DNA from: Mycobacterium sp. URHB0044
Lineage (GTDB): Bacteria > Actinomycetota > Actinomycetes > Mycobacteriales > Mycobacteriaceae
Direction: 5' to 3'
DNA: 64,000 nucleotides
Assembly (NCBI RefSeq): GCF_000620625.1
Contig: NZ_JIAW01000009.1
Span: forward strand, 62,001-126,000
A model generated the notes under the pieces. It saw only the letters and a program-made list of their open reading frames with translations. It was not told the DNA's origin and ran no database searches. Made by a program: the position numbers and the translations under genes. Positions 40,547 through 49,616 of this stretch are shown here, piece by piece (within the stretch, counting starts at the first letter, position 1; each line of letters begins with the position of its first letter).

Positions 40547-41033
40547 CCAGCTACACGTGACGTTCATCTGCTCGGGCAACATCTGCCGGTCGCCGATGGC
40601 GGAGAAGATGTTCGCCCATCAGCTCGAACAGCGCGGCCTCGCCGGCGTCGTGCGGGTCTCCAGCGCGGGCACCGGCGGCTGGCACGCCGGGGATCCGGCC
40701 GACGAACGCGCCCGCCACGTGCTGCGCGAGCACGGCTATCCGAGCTTTCACCAGGCCGCGCAGGTCGACGAGGACCACCTGGCCGCGGACATGGTCGTCG
40801 CGATGGGACGCAACCACGCCCGCATGCTCAGCGAGATGGGCGTGCCGACCGAACGGCTTCGCATGCTGCGCTCGTTCGATCCGCGCTCGGCGGCGCACCC
40901 GCTCGACGTCGAGGATCCCTACTACGGGACGCGGGACGACTTCGAGGACGTGTTCACCGTCATCGCCGCATCCCTGCCCGGCTTGCACGACTGGGTCGAC
41001 GACCGGCTCGCCGACGAAGGATTGGCCGGCTGA
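40539..41033 (+). CDS. ptpA: PtpA-like low-molecular-weight protein tyrosine phosphatase
   Basis: A 164-residue enzyme with the P-loop C-x5-R in FICSGNICRSPMAEK near residues 10-18 and the general acid aspartate in VEDPYYG near 125. PtpA of M. tuberculosis is secreted into macrophages and blocks phagosome maturation; in an environmental species a housekeeping role is more likely. The GTG start at 40539 lies inside the end of ptkA, and the stop overlaps the SURF1 start (TGATG). Confidence 0.94.
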   Translation: MSSQLHVTFICSGNICRSPMAEKMFAHQLEQRGLAGVVRVSSAGTGGWHAGDPADERARHVLREHGYPSFHQAAQVDEDHLAADMVVAMGRNHARMLSEMGVPTERLRMLRSFDPRSAAHPLDVEDPYYGTRDDFEDVFTVIAASLPGLHDWVDDRLADEGLAG

Positions 41034-41857
41034 TGCAGAGGTTCGCCTTCCTGCTCCGCCCCCAGTGGTTGGCGCTGTACGTCGTCGTCCTCGGCTTCGC
41101 GTACCTGTGCTTCACCGTGCTGGCCCCGTGGCAGTTGGGCAAGAACACCACGACGTCCCGCGAGAACGCCCAGATCTCGCACTCGCTGACGGCCGACCCC
41201 GTGCCCGTGACGGACTTCCTGCCGCGCCAGGATTCGGCGGCACCGGACGCGGCGTGGCGCCGGGTGACCGCGACGGGCCGCTACCACCCGGACGCGCAGG
41301 TGCTGGCGCGACTGCGTGTCATCGAGGGTGAACCGGCGTTCGAGGTGCTGGTCCCCTTCAGCGTGGACGGCGGCCCCACCGTGCTGGTGGATCGCGGCTA
41401 CGTGCGGCCCCTGGAGGCCTCGAAGGTGCCCGAGATCCCCGCGCCCCCGTCGGGCACCGTCACGATCACGGCGCGGCTGCGGAACTCCGAGGGCGTCGTC
41501 GCAGGCAAGGACCCGTTCCGCCAGGACGGCATCCAGCAGGTGTACTCGATCAGCACCTCGCAGATCGCCACCATCACCGGCATGCCGCTGGCCGGCTCCT
41601 ACCTGCAGCTCGTCGAGGACCAGCCCGGCGGCCTCGGCGTCATCGCCCTGCCTCACCTCGATGCCGGTCCGTTTCTGTCCTACGGCATCCAGTGGATCGC
41701 GTTCGGCATCATCGCGCCGATCGGTGTGGGTTACTTCGTCATGGCCGAGGTGCGGCAACGCCGCCGCGAGAAGGCCGAAACCGATACTCGGTCAAGGAAT
41801 CCCGCGCCCCTCACCGCCGACGAGAAGCTCGCCGACCGGTACGGCAGGCGGCGCTGA
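41033..41857 (+). CDS. SURF1-family cytochrome oxidase assembly protein
   Basis: A 274-residue membrane protein with one transmembrane helix near residues 10-32 and another near 222-243, flanking an extracytoplasmic domain. The family segments LGKNTTTSRENAQI, RVTATGRYHPDAQVLARLR and VLVDRGYVRP are present. SURF1 proteins help insert heme a into cytochrome c oxidase. The C-terminal 16 codons overlap the end of cobD on the other strand. Confidence 0.92.
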   Translation: MQRFAFLLRPQWLALYVVVLGFAYLCFTVLAPWQLGKNTTTSRENAQISHSLTADPVPVTDFLPRQDSAAPDAAWRRVTATGRYHPDAQVLARLRVIEGEPAFEVLVPFSVDGGPTVLVDRGYVRPLEASKVPEIPAPPSGTVTITARLRNSEGVVAGKDPFRQDGIQQVYSISTSQIATITGMPLAGSYLQLVEDQPGGLGVIALPHLDAGPFLSYGIQWIAFGIIAPIGVGYFVMAEVRQRRREKAETDTRSRNPAPLTADEKLADRYGRRR

Positions 41858-42785
41858 AGCCGACCGCGCACACCGCCGCGAGCGCCTGCACCGCGCGCGA
41901 CAGCCGCACGGAGGCACGCAGATCGGCGGGTTGCGGCAATGCCCCGTCGCCGAGTGTCGGCCGGATCTCGAGGCGGTGCGCGTATTGCGTGGGGCCACCC
42001 AACCGGACGCCGAGGGCGCCGGCGAACGTGGCCTCGACGACGCCTGCGTTGGGACTGGGGTGACGGGCCGCGTCGCGGCGCCACGCGGTCAACGCCCGCG
42101 ACGGCGAGCCGCCGGCGACGGGTGCGCACACCGCCACCAGCAGACCCGTCGCCCGGGCAGGCAGATAGTTCATGACGTCATCCAAACGTGCTGCAGCCCA
42201 ACCGAATCGGACATAGCGCGGCGAGCGGTGGCCGATCATCGCGTCGAGGGTGTTGGCGCCACGGTAGACCAGTAGCCCGCCAACCCCGCCGACGGCGCCC
42301 CACCACAGTGGCGCCACAGCAGCGTCGGAGGTGTTCTCCGCCACCGACTCGAGCGCCGCGCGGGTCAGGCCCGCCACGTCCAGAGACGCCGGATCACGCC
42401 CGCACAACGACGGCAGCAACGCGCGCGCCCCCTCGACGTCGGCACCGTCGACCAAGCGAGCCATGTCGGCGCCCGTGCGCGCCAGCGACGTGCCACCGAG
42501 TGCGACGAACGTCGCCGCCGCCGTGACTGCCGTCGACCACCCGCATCCCCGCCGGGCCGCTGCCCGGTCCGCAGCGACTCCCGCCACCGCCAGGGCCGCG
42601 ACCAGCACGCTGGTGTGCGCCGAGCCCGCGAGCTTGGCGTCGGAATACGTCACGCGTTCGAAGGCCGCGGCGCCGCGGCCGAACAGCGCAACCGGATGGC
42701 CACGGCGCGGATCGCCAAGCAGGAGGTCGGCCGCGTAGCCGAGCGCGAGACCTGCCGCCCGGGCGCGACATGTCGGCGCAAACAC
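41811..42785 (-). CDS. cobD: CobD/CbiB, cobalamin biosynthesis membrane protein
   Basis: A 324-residue membrane protein that attaches aminopropanol (or its phosphate) to adenosylcobyric acid. Family motifs include [53 protein letters not shown] and the tail [22 protein letters not shown]. It starts with GTG and is divergent from the MpaB-type gene by 36 bp. Its 3' end overlaps the SURF1 gene by 47 bp, a long convergent overlap. Confidence 0.94.
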   Translation of the reverse strand: MFAPTCRARAAGLALGYAADLLLGDPRRGHPVALFGRGAAAFERVTYSDAKLAGSAHTSVLVAALAVAGVAADRAAARRGCGWSTAVTAAATFVALGGTSLARTGADMARLVDGADVEGARALLPSLCGRDPASLDVAGLTRAALESVAENTSDAAVAPLWWGAVGGVGGLLVYRGANTLDAMIGHRSPRYVRFGWAAARLDDVMNYLPARATGLLVAVCAPVAGGSPSRALTAWRRDAARHPSPNAGVVEATFAGALGVRLGGPTQYAHRLEIRPTLGDGALPQPADLRASVRLSRAVQALAAVCAVGFSAACRTGRRASRRR

Positions 42786-42821
42786 ATCGGCAGCGTCTCA
42801 CGAGGTGGTGTACTCGGTTCC

Positions 42822-43649
42822 ATGAGGCTGGGGCCCCCAAGGCGGCCTACCCGCGTCGTCGACCTGCTCAACCCGGCTGCGGTGCTGTTGCCCGCCGCGA
42901 ACGTCATCATGCAGCTCGCAGCACCGGCCGTTGGCTATGGGGTGGTGGAGAGCCCGGTCGACAACGGCAACGTGTACCTGCATCCGTTCAAGCGGGCGCG
43001 CACCACCGGCACCTACCTCGCGGCGGCGACGCTCGGCAGTGACGCCGATCGCGCATTGATCCGATCGGAGATCGACAGGGTCCACGCACAGGTCCGCTCG
43101 AACGCTTCGAGTCCGGTGTCCTACAACGCCTTCGACCCAAGGCTCCAGCTGTGGGTCGCGGCGTGCCTATACCGCTACTACGTCGACATGCACGAGTTCC
43201 TCTACGGGCCCCTCGATGACGAGTCCGCCGACGCCGTCTACCGGGATGCCCACACGCTTGGCACCACCCTGCAGGTACGCGAAGACATGTGGCCCGCCGA
43301 CAGGGCCGCGTTCGACGAGTTCTGGAAGCGCTCGCTGGATGGGCTGCGGATCGACCCTCCCGTTCGCGAGCACCTCCACGGGGTGGCGAAGATGGTCTTT
43401 CTGCCCGCCCCGCTCCGGTTCCTGGCCGGTCCGTTCAACCTGTTCGCGACGACGGGCTTCCTTCCTGCCGAATTCCGCGAACACATGCGGCTGCCGTGGA
43501 CGGCGGCCCAGCAGCGTCGATTCGAGTGGCTGCTGACGAGTCTGCGTCTCGCCGACCGGGTGATACCCCGTGATCTGTGGGTCCTTGGCTACCGGCTCTA
43601 CCTGCGGGACATGCGGATGCGTTCGCGCCGAGGTAGGCGGGTCGTCTGA
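42822..43649 (+). CDS. Oxygenase MpaB-family (DUF2236) protein, Rv2237-like
   Basis: A 275-residue protein of the MpaB/Lcp heme-oxygenase family. The conserved [29 protein letters not shown] and [17 protein letters not shown] segments include the candidate heme histidines. In this family MpaB and latex-clearing protein cleave C=C bonds oxidatively, but mycobacterial members lack known substrates. It is the last gene before the accessory region when compared with the M. tuberculosis order. Confidence 0.85.
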   Translation: MRLGPPRRPTRVVDLLNPAAVLLPAANVIMQLAAPAVGYGVVESPVDNGNVYLHPFKRARTTGTYLAAATLGSDADRALIRSEIDRVHAQVRSNASSPVSYNAFDPRLQLWVAACLYRYYVDMHEFLYGPLDDESADAVYRDAHTLGTTLQVREDMWPADRAAFDEFWKRSLDGLRIDPPVREHLHGVAKMVFLPAPLRFLAGPFNLFATTGFLPAEFREHMRLPWTAAQQRRFEWLLTSLRLADRVIPRDLWVLGYRLYLRDMRMRSRRGRRVV

Positions 43650-43673
43650 CCCGCCTACCCGGCACACCCCTCG

Positions 43674-45200
43674 TCAGTTGGTCTTATCGTGCCCCGTCCT
43701 CTTCTGCTGTTTGGTCGAATTGGAGGACGGACTCGTGGCGGTGGACGACTGCGTTCCGGTCGACGTGCTGGTCGGCGCCGTCGCGGTCGGCGCCGTGGGC
43801 GCCGTCGAGGTCGGCGCCGTCGACGTTGACGCGGTGGACGTCGGCGCGGTCGACGTCGGCGCGGTCGACGTCGGTGCCGTCGAGGTCGGCGCGTTCACCA
43901 AGTCGGTAGACCGGGTTTGGTCGAGCGTGGTGGCTGGAATCACCGTCGGCGACGTCGGCTCCATCACCGCGGGCTGCACCAGCGTTGGCTCCACCAGGGT
44001 TGGTTCCGCCAAAGTCGGCTGCACCAAAGTTGGCTGCGCCAAAGTCGGCTGCGCCATCGTCGGCGACTTCGTTGGCGACGTCGCAAGGTCACGAACGACG
44101 TAGGCGGCCGGCTTCCACGTTCCGTCGTCGCGGATCAGGCCGAAGGTGGCCTCGGGATCAGTGCTGCTGGAGTCCGTGTCCTGCAACGTGTACACGAACG
44201 CAGGCCCGGCGTAATCAATGGTGCGCCACGTCGTGAGCATGTCTTGCAGATAGGCGGCCTGCTGGGCTTCAGTGGCCACCGCCGTCGGCTCGCCGTACTC
44301 GCTCGCCCAGACCAACTTGTCGGCATCGCCGTTCGCCACCATCAGATCGTGGATGTCGGCCAGCTGGTTGATCGGCGAGTCGGGGTGGTAGCCGCCCTGG
44401 GAGAACGGCGTCGTGTACTGGTACGGGTGGAATGACAGGGCGTCGAAATACCCTTGTGCCCCAGCCTGATACATCTGGTCGACGAAGGTGACCGGGTTCA
44501 GGGTGAGGTTCTCATAGGTGACCGTCGAGCCCACAACGCCGCCAACCACCGTCGCATTCGGGTCCGCCGCCTTGATCGCTGGATATGCGGCCTGAAGCAA
44601 TCGGGTGTAGCCAGCCGGATCCGGCGCAGGACCGTAGTAGGGGGCGGCGTTGGGTTCGTTCCAGATCTCGTAAGCGCCCACCTTGCCTGCGTACCGCTGG
44701 GCAGCCAGGCCGGCGAATTCGCCGAAGTCAGCCGGCGACGCGGGAGCACCGTAGATACCGGGTGCATTGGGGTCGTTCGCCCAGCCCGGGGTTGTGGTGA
44801 TGACGGCGAGGACACCCATGCCCCGCGCGTCCGCGGCGTTGATCATGTAGTCCGACTGCGACCAGTTGTAGTAACCGGGGACGGGATTGATCCCGGCCCA
44901 CGGGATTCCGATCCGAACGGTGTTGATGCCCATCGCCTGCATCTCGTCCAACGCCGCATCCACCTCGGCGGGCGATGCCCAGTACAGATCCGAGTCCGCG
45001 ATACCGATCGTCGTATTCGACTCGTCGATGGCAGCCATCATGGCTACGTCCATCGATGCGGTCGGCGGCGTCGTGACCAGCGCTGTCGCGCCCAGCGCCG
45101 ACACCGCAACGGTCGCCATTCCGACGACCACGAATCTCAAGAATGGCGGCCGAGGCCCACCACTATCAGTTTGCCCGTTTGCCATATTGTGCGTCCTCAT
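43674..45200 (-). CDS. Exported glycoside hydrolase-like protein with repeat tail
   Basis: A 508-residue protein. An N-terminal membrane anchor or signal lies at residues 20-45. A TIM-barrel glycosidase domain spans about 60-355, with acid/base E182 in YEIWNEPNAAP and candidate nucleophile E301 in VWASEYGEPT. The tail (about 360-500) has PTLxQ pentads followed by TSTAP pentads, a flexible Thr/Pro-rich stalk. It resembles GH5/GH39-type enzymes that act on glucans or arabinan-type polymers; the substrate is unknown. GGGAGG precedes the ATG at 45200, and an ATG five codons later is an alternative. Confidence 0.85.
   Translation of the reverse strand: MRTHNMANGQTDSGGPRPPFLRFVVVGMATVAVSALGATALVTTPPTASMDVAMMAAIDESNTTIGIADSDLYWASPAEVDAALDEMQAMGINTVRIGIPWAGINPVPGYYNWSQSDYMINAADARGMGVLAVITTTPGWANDPNAPGIYGAPASPADFGEFAGLAAQRYAGKVGAYEIWNEPNAAPYYGPAPDPAGYTRLLQAAYPAIKAADPNATVVGGVVGSTVTYENLTLNPVTFVDQMYQAGAQGYFDALSFHPYQYTTPFSQGGYHPDSPINQLADIHDLMVANGDADKLVWASEYGEPTAVATEAQQAAYLQDMLTTWRTIDYAGPAFVYTLQDTDSSSTDPEATFGLIRDDGTWKPAAYVVRDLATSPTKSPTMAQPTLAQPTLVQPTLAEPTLVEPTLVQPAVMEPTSPTVIPATTLDQTRSTDLVNAPTSTAPTSTAPTSTAPTSTASTSTAPTSTAPTAPTATAPTSTSTGTQSSTATSPSSNSTKQQKRTGHDKTN
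43760..43892 (-). repeat. 15-bp tandem repeats encoding TSTAP pentads
   Basis: About eight near-identical 15-bp units (plus-strand type GTCGGCGCGGTCGAC) encode the Thr/Ser/Ala/Pro-rich end of the glycosidase-like protein. Such tracts change copy number by slippage and make long-read confirmation useful. Confidence 0.8.
43950..44073 (-). repeat. 15-bp tandem repeats encoding PTLxQ pentads
   Basis: Seven or so 15-bp units (plus-strand type AAAGTCGGCTGCGCC) encode repeated Pro-Thr-Leu-Val/Ala-Gln/Glu between the catalytic domain and the TSTAP tail. The two repeat families are adjacent but distinct. Confidence 0.8.
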
Positions 45201-45630
45201 TCTGCGTCCTCCCGATAATCCCCGACCACCGGATGTTGCTGATGCACGAAAGACCTATTCCCCGCTAACCACCGACCTAATCACGAATGCGCAATGTCGT
45301 AGCATCTGAGCAGCACTTTTACTACCACAAACCGCAACAGCAGCATGCTTACAGCAACGTCAATTTCGCTGCAGCAAATTCAATATCGTTTGTTTTGATA
45401 CGCTAGGAAGCGCTGATGATTGGGCATTGTCTCTTTGCTGCCACTTGATCAGCAGAATTGATCATGCCTTTCGGCAAATCGTGCGGACCACGCCGAGCAA
45501 GGCGATCACGGGGCGATCGGCGAACACCCATTCGTTCGCCGCCAAGCAAACCGGTCCGCGCATCGCGTGAACCTTCCCCGGGCTCGATACGTCTGTAGGT
45601 AGTCTCAGTCGATCTACGGGGAGGAACCTC
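45201..45630. other. AT-richer non-coding region with a TGATCA inverted repeat
   Basis: No credible gene is seen in these 430 bases. The stretch 45240-45470 is much richer in A and T than the window average and contains TGATCA at 45446-45451 and again at 45459-45464, an inverted repeat with a 7-base gap. It probably holds the promoters of the glycosidase-like gene (minus) and of the VOC gene (plus, preceded by GGGGAGG). It may also mark a junction of acquired DNA. Confidence 0.5.
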
Positions 45631-46029
45631 ATGACTACCCTTTCAGCACTCAACCACGTCGCGGTTACCGTGCGTGACGTCGAGGTCAGCGGTCCCTGGT
45701 ACCGGGCGCTGATCGGCACCGATCCGGTGCTGGACGAGAACACCGCCGCCGGGTTCCGGCACCTGGTGTGGGCCTTGGACAACGGCACGCTGTTCGGCAT
45801 CCACCAGCACGAGCGTGGCACCGCGGACGAGGGTTTCACCGAGTTTCGGGTCGGTCTCGACCACGTCGGGTTCGGCTGCGAGAACCGCGGCGAACTCGAG
45901 AAGTGGCAGACACGGCTCGAGGAACTCGGCGTTGCCCACGGCGGCATCGTCGACGAGCACTATGGCTCAGGCTTGAGTTTCCGCGACCCCGACGGCATCG
46001 CGTTGGAGTTCTTCGCGCCACCGTCATAA
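45631..46029 (+). CDS. VOC-family (glyoxalase-like) protein
   Basis: A 132-residue VOC protein. LNHVAVTVRDVEVSGPWYRALIG starts the first unit with a metal-ligand histidine, VGLDHVGFGCENRGELEKW starts the second, and FRDPDGIALEFFAP ends with a ligand glutamate. The metal-binding set looks complete, so it may be an active lyase or dioxygenase-like enzyme. GGGGAGG lies 6 bases before the ATG. It is not in an operon. Confidence 0.88.
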   Translation: MTTLSALNHVAVTVRDVEVSGPWYRALIGTDPVLDENTAAGFRHLVWALDNGTLFGIHQHERGTADEGFTEFRVGLDHVGFGCENRGELEKWQTRLEELGVAHGGIVDEHYGSGLSFRDPDGIALEFFAPPS

Positions 46030-46043
46030 CCGGGCGGTCGCGA

Positions 46044-46059
46044 CCGGTGACGTCACCGG
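46044..46059. promoter_or_regulatory. Perfect 16-bp palindrome after the VOC gene
   Basis: CCGGTGACGTCACCGG is a perfect 16-bp palindrome 15 bases after the VOC stop and 142 bp before the M4 protease start. There is no T-tract, which argues against a terminator and for a protein-binding site. Confidence 0.45.
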
Positions 46060-46200
46060 AGTTGCCGGCACTCCACTGTGACAATTGGCGCCAGGACAAA
46101 GACATATTGTTAAGTGCGTCAATAATTGCTGATCTTGATGTTACGGTCCCCACGAATCCGTGTCGCGCGCTGAGGACAGCGCATACACGAGGACCAAGGG

Positions 46201-48132
46201 GTGGCCGTGGGGAATCGCAGTAAGCCGTGCGCACAGTGGTTTCAGGTAGGCGTCGTCGCCGTAGGACTGGGCGCCGCCGCTGCCGCCGGCCACGGTTTGG
46301 CGAGCGCATCGCCGGCTGACGCAGCAGATCCCGCAGTCAACACGGCGAGTGACTCCGTCAGCGCAGCGAGCGACTCCCCCACCGGCGACGTGTCGGCGTC
46401 GGCGTCGGCGTCGGCAGACGGTCAACCCACCGCCGCCGCGACCACGCCGGACACTGCCGCGACGACGGCCCGATCCGACACGTCGCAGGAGTCGACGAAG
46501 ACGTCGTTGGACGGCGGCCCGACCTCGACGCTCTCGGCGCAGCAGAACACCTCACATGACGACCCGGACTCTGAAACCGCGACGGCGCCAACGGAACACG
46601 TCGAGATGGCGCGTCCCGTCGCTTCACCAGGCGCTGACGAGGAGGCACCAGACGTCGACTCCACGGCGGTTGACTCCGATGGCACTGACGTCGCCGAGGA
46701 AAAAAGCACCGTCGCGGACGAAAGAAGCACCGTCGCCAACGACTACGACGTCGCGGAGCCGGCAGCCAAATCCTTCGCGGGGCCCAAGACAGAGTTGCCG
46801 TCGGTGCCGACGACGTTTGACGGCAAAGCGTCATCCAACGTTGCCAACGTCAAATCCGTGGCTGACGAGACCGGCGTCGAAGCCGCACCGGCGGCGCAGG
46901 CTTCGTCGAGCGCGGTGACTCCGTTTCCCACGGCCCCCGTGGATCTCCCGCCGAACCCGGTGCGGACGCTGGTCGCGGCGTTCCTCGGATTGTTCGGTTT
47001 CAACCCCCACGCTGTCGGCCCATCGTCGAATCCCTTGAACCCGGTCCTCGAACTGGCGTGGGGTTTCTATCGGCGCATCGAAACCGGCATCGCCGAAGCC
47101 GCTTACACCATCTTCGGTATAAAGCTGATCACCACCACGGTGCCGACCACCGACACCGGGATCGACCTATTGGGAAACACCAGAGACCTCAACGTGGTGT
47201 GGGTGGATGGACAGGGATTCGTCGGATATCGATTGGTGGACAAGACCCGCGACATCGCGATCTACGAGACGACGAATTACACAACGGTCGACGGGACGCT
47301 CTATCCCGCAAGTCCTCCCGGAAGCGTCGTGGCCAAGGGACCATCGGCGTGGGACCCCTCGGCGGTGTCGGCCTACGCAAACGTCGTAATCGTGTACGAC
47401 TTCTATGAGAACACGCTGTACCGCACGTCTTTCGACGACGACGGGGCTGCGATCCGAATCACGGTGGTCTCCAACGCGTTGGACAACGCCTACTGGTACC
47501 GGAGCTACCGGGAGTTCGTCTTCGGGCACGACTTCGAGGCGGCGTTGGACGTCGTTGCGCACGAATACACGCACGCCGTAATGGACTCGGTCGTCGCCAG
47601 TCAGAACGGTGGTCTGACGTTGGGACGCAATGGTGAGTCGAGGGCCCTCGAGGAGTCCTACGCCGACATCATGGGAAGTTTGATCGAAGGGAAGTCAGGA
47701 GCCGACGAATGGCTTCTCGGGGAAGACTATGGCTGTAGTGCGCCGTCCGCGAGTACCGGTTGCGCCATTCGAAACCTCGCCGATCCCTCGGCGTTCGGCG
47801 ATCCCGAGAACTACAGCGATTACGACTCCGACGCCGACGAGCACTTCAACAGCACTATATTCAGTTTTGCGGCGTTCAAGATGATGACGGACGCCCGGAC
47901 CACCGGCATTTCGAGGGATACGTGGGCGAGTGTGTACTACCACTCGCTGTACGACCTTCCCGCCGGCGCCTCATTCGCCGACGCGCGCTCGGCCGTGATG
48001 GCCTCTGCCGAAACCCTTGGCTTCACCGACGACGAGCTGCAAGCCATCACCGCAGCCTTCGACGCGGTCGGAATCATGCCCTCCGCCACGGCGGCAGGCG
48101 CAGTCGGGAATCTGAACTCAGTGCTCGCCTGA
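46201..48132 (+). CDS. Exported thermolysin-like (M4) metalloprotease
   Basis: A 643-residue protein. A signal sequence (about 1-38, ending LASAS) is followed by a long Ser/Thr/Ala/Asp-rich region to about residue 250 and a catalytic M4-like domain. The zinc motif is H454-E455-x-x-H458 (HEYTH). The third ligand region is EESYADI with E485 and D489. The catalytic histidine is likely that of HFNSTIFSFAAF near residue 550. A propeptide of the usual type is not obvious. The GTG start follows AAGGGG very closely; a GTG two codons later is possible. A cell-surface or secreted role is inferred. Confidence 0.85.
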   Translation: MAVGNRSKPCAQWFQVGVVAVGLGAAAAAGHGLASASPADAADPAVNTASDSVSAASDSPTGDVSASASASADGQPTAAATTPDTAATTARSDTSQESTKTSLDGGPTSTLSAQQNTSHDDPDSETATAPTEHVEMARPVASPGADEEAPDVDSTAVDSDGTDVAEEKSTVADERSTVANDYDVAEPAAKSFAGPKTELPSVPTTFDGKASSNVANVKSVADETGVEAAPAAQASSSAVTPFPTAPVDLPPNPVRTLVAAFLGLFGFNPHAVGPSSNPLNPVLELAWGFYRRIETGIAEAAYTIFGIKLITTTVPTTDTGIDLLGNTRDLNVVWVDGQGFVGYRLVDKTRDIAIYETTNYTTVDGTLYPASPPGSVVAKGPSAWDPSAVSAYANVVIVYDFYENTLYRTSFDDDGAAIRITVVSNALDNAYWYRSYREFVFGHDFEAALDVVAHEYTHAVMDSVVASQNGGLTLGRNGESRALEESYADIMGSLIEGKSGADEWLLGEDYGCSAPSASTGCAIRNLADPSAFGDPENYSDYDSDADEHFNSTIFSFAAFKMMTDARTTGISRDTWASVYYHSLYDLPAGASFADARSAVMASAETLGFTDDELQAITAAFDAVGIMPSATAAGAVGNLNSVLA

Positions 48133-48160
48133 ACGGACGTTGCCGTCGAGGATGGCGACC

Positions 48161-48583
48161 ATGACCGGTTCGCCATGGTGGGATCTGCTGATCGGTGTGG
48201 CCACGGCCCTGCTAGTCGCGTGGATCGCACTGATCGGTGCGCTTGCCATCGTTCGGCCGCGTGGCGGCCTGCTGCACGAGGCCACGAGGATCCTGCCCGA
48301 CGTCTTGCGTCTGGTGCGACGCCTCGCCGCAGACCAATCGTTGCCCCGCGGCGTCCGGATTCGGCTGGGCCTGCTGCTGGGCTACCTTGCGCTTCCCATC
48401 GACCTGATCCCCGACTTCATTCCGGTGCTCGGCTACGCCGACGACGCGATCATCGTCGCCGTGGTGCTGCGCAGCGTCGTGCGTCGGGCCGGTCAGGAGG
48501 CGGTGCGACGGCATTGGCCGGGCACCGACGAGGGCTACGCCGCGCTGAGCCGTCTCACCGGCATCGGTCGGGAAGAACGTTGA
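48161..48583 (+). CDS. DUF1232 (YkvA-like) membrane protein
   Basis: A 140-residue protein with one transmembrane helix at residues 8-30 and the DUF1232 core in LGLLLGYLALPIDLIPDFIPVLGYADDAIIV. The family motif PIDLIPDFIP-x-LGY-x-DD is intact. GAGG is 9 bases before the ATG at 48161, which therefore beats the ATG at 48152. Function unknown. It ends 10 bp before the tRNA-derived repeat that bounds the island. Confidence 0.85.
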   Translation: MTGSPWWDLLIGVATALLVAWIALIGALAIVRPRGGLLHEATRILPDVLRLVRRLAADQSLPRGVRIRLGLLLGYLALPIDLIPDFIPVLGYADDAIIVAVVLRSVVRRAGQEAVRRHWPGTDEGYAALSRLTGIGREER

Positions 48584-48593
48584 GTCCTAGGAA

Positions 48594-48633
48594 GTGGGCG
48601 CGGACGGTATCGAACCGCCGACCGCTGGTGTGT
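48594..48633 (-). repeat. Left attachment repeat: displaced 3' end of tRNA-Val
   Basis: These 40 bases are identical to 63457-63496 and match the anticodon 3' side, T arm and acceptor 3' strand of tRNA-Val up to the discriminator base and first C of CCA. The 5' half of a tRNA is absent, so it is not functional. Beyond the repeat the sequences diverge on both sides. Confidence 0.9.
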
Positions 48634-48719
48634 TGACCGGCACCAGCCCGTAATGCGCTTCGGGTCACCGTTGGGCGTCATTGTCGGCTTCGTATTCGAC
48701 TTCGGGATCGGGTTTTTGA

Positions 48720-49511
48720 TTACGTCCCCCGGTCGATCGAGTCGAAAACAATTAGCGACTGCTCGAACGGTTCGGACGTCACACCCAACTGGTTGCCGAA
48801 CGGATGGTCGAGCCAGAACACGACGAACAGCAGCAAGCCGAGCAGCACGGCCACCGCGCTCAGCAGCCCCAAATGAGCGCGCGTGCTCCCCAGTCGCATG
48901 AAGCCCCCGAGCCCGAGTAGCACGACACCGCCGAAGAGCAGCCCCGTCCACAGCAAGCCCGGTATCCGCGGTTTGGCGTCCAGGATTCGCTGATTCCGCT
49001 CCGATGCCAAAGTGCCCAGCTGGTCTAAAAACTTCCCGCTGATCGGGCTCGTCGCGACACTCGACGTCTCGCTGCCGAGCAGTCGGTACATGTCGTTGAG
49101 TGCGTCCCGCGCGCCTTCGGTTCCGGTACGGGCGCGTATCGCGTTATCCCATTCCGGGCCCGCGACCGTTTGCGTGTACTTGCGCAGCAGCACCCGCATC
49201 TGGGTCTGCTCCGGAACCGGCATGCCGACGGTCTGCCGGTACATCGTGATCAAGGTCGACGCCTCGTTGGAGACGTTGGTCTCCGCGGACGAGAACTGCT
49301 CCCACGCAACCACAATGACGAATCCCAGCAGCGCGCCATACACCAGGCCGACACAGGTCAAGAACGGCGACAACGCTCCGTTGTGCCCCTCGCTCACCGG
49401 ATCGGGGAGGCTGCGATGCCCTAGCCATATGCCGACGGCCGCGACCGCCACCGCCGCGACGAGCGACAGCGCCAGCAGCACCCACAGACCCGCTATCCCG
49501 AAGTCGCCCAT
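48720..49511 (-). CDS. DUF4239-family membrane protein
   Basis: A 263-residue protein with N-terminal transmembrane helices near 8-30 and 46-70 and two near the C-terminus (about 190-245). The family signature is visible in the loop with WEQFSSAETNVSNEASTLITMYRQ. Members are common in actinobacteria and proteobacteria and have no known function. It is the first island gene after the left repeat, transcribed towards it. Confidence 0.85.
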   Translation of the reverse strand: MGDFGIAGLWVLLALSLVAAVAVAAVGIWLGHRSLPDPVSEGHNGALSPFLTCVGLVYGALLGFVIVVAWEQFSSAETNVSNEASTLITMYRQTVGMPVPEQTQMRVLLRKYTQTVAGPEWDNAIRARTGTEGARDALNDMYRLLGSETSSVATSPISGKFLDQLGTLASERNQRILDAKPRIPGLLWTGLLFGGVVLLGLGGFMRLGSTRAHLGLLSAVAVLLGLLLFVVFWLDHPFGNQLGVTSEPFEQSLIVFDSIDRGT

Positions 49512-49616
49512 GGCCTGCCTCCGTCCGTCGGGACCCTCCCCTCAGTACACCCCCGTACTCGCCGCCAGACTGCTGAATCGGCCGTCTGCCTCGATGACCA
49601 GTGGTAGGGAAGATGG

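Noticed and set aside
43760-44073. CRISPR-like repeats
   Set aside because: Units are 15 bp, contiguous, without spacers, and in frame with a protein; they are coding tandem repeats.
48594-48633. A functional second tRNA-Val
   Set aside because: Only the 3' 40 bases are present; D arm, anticodon and 5' acceptor strand are missing.
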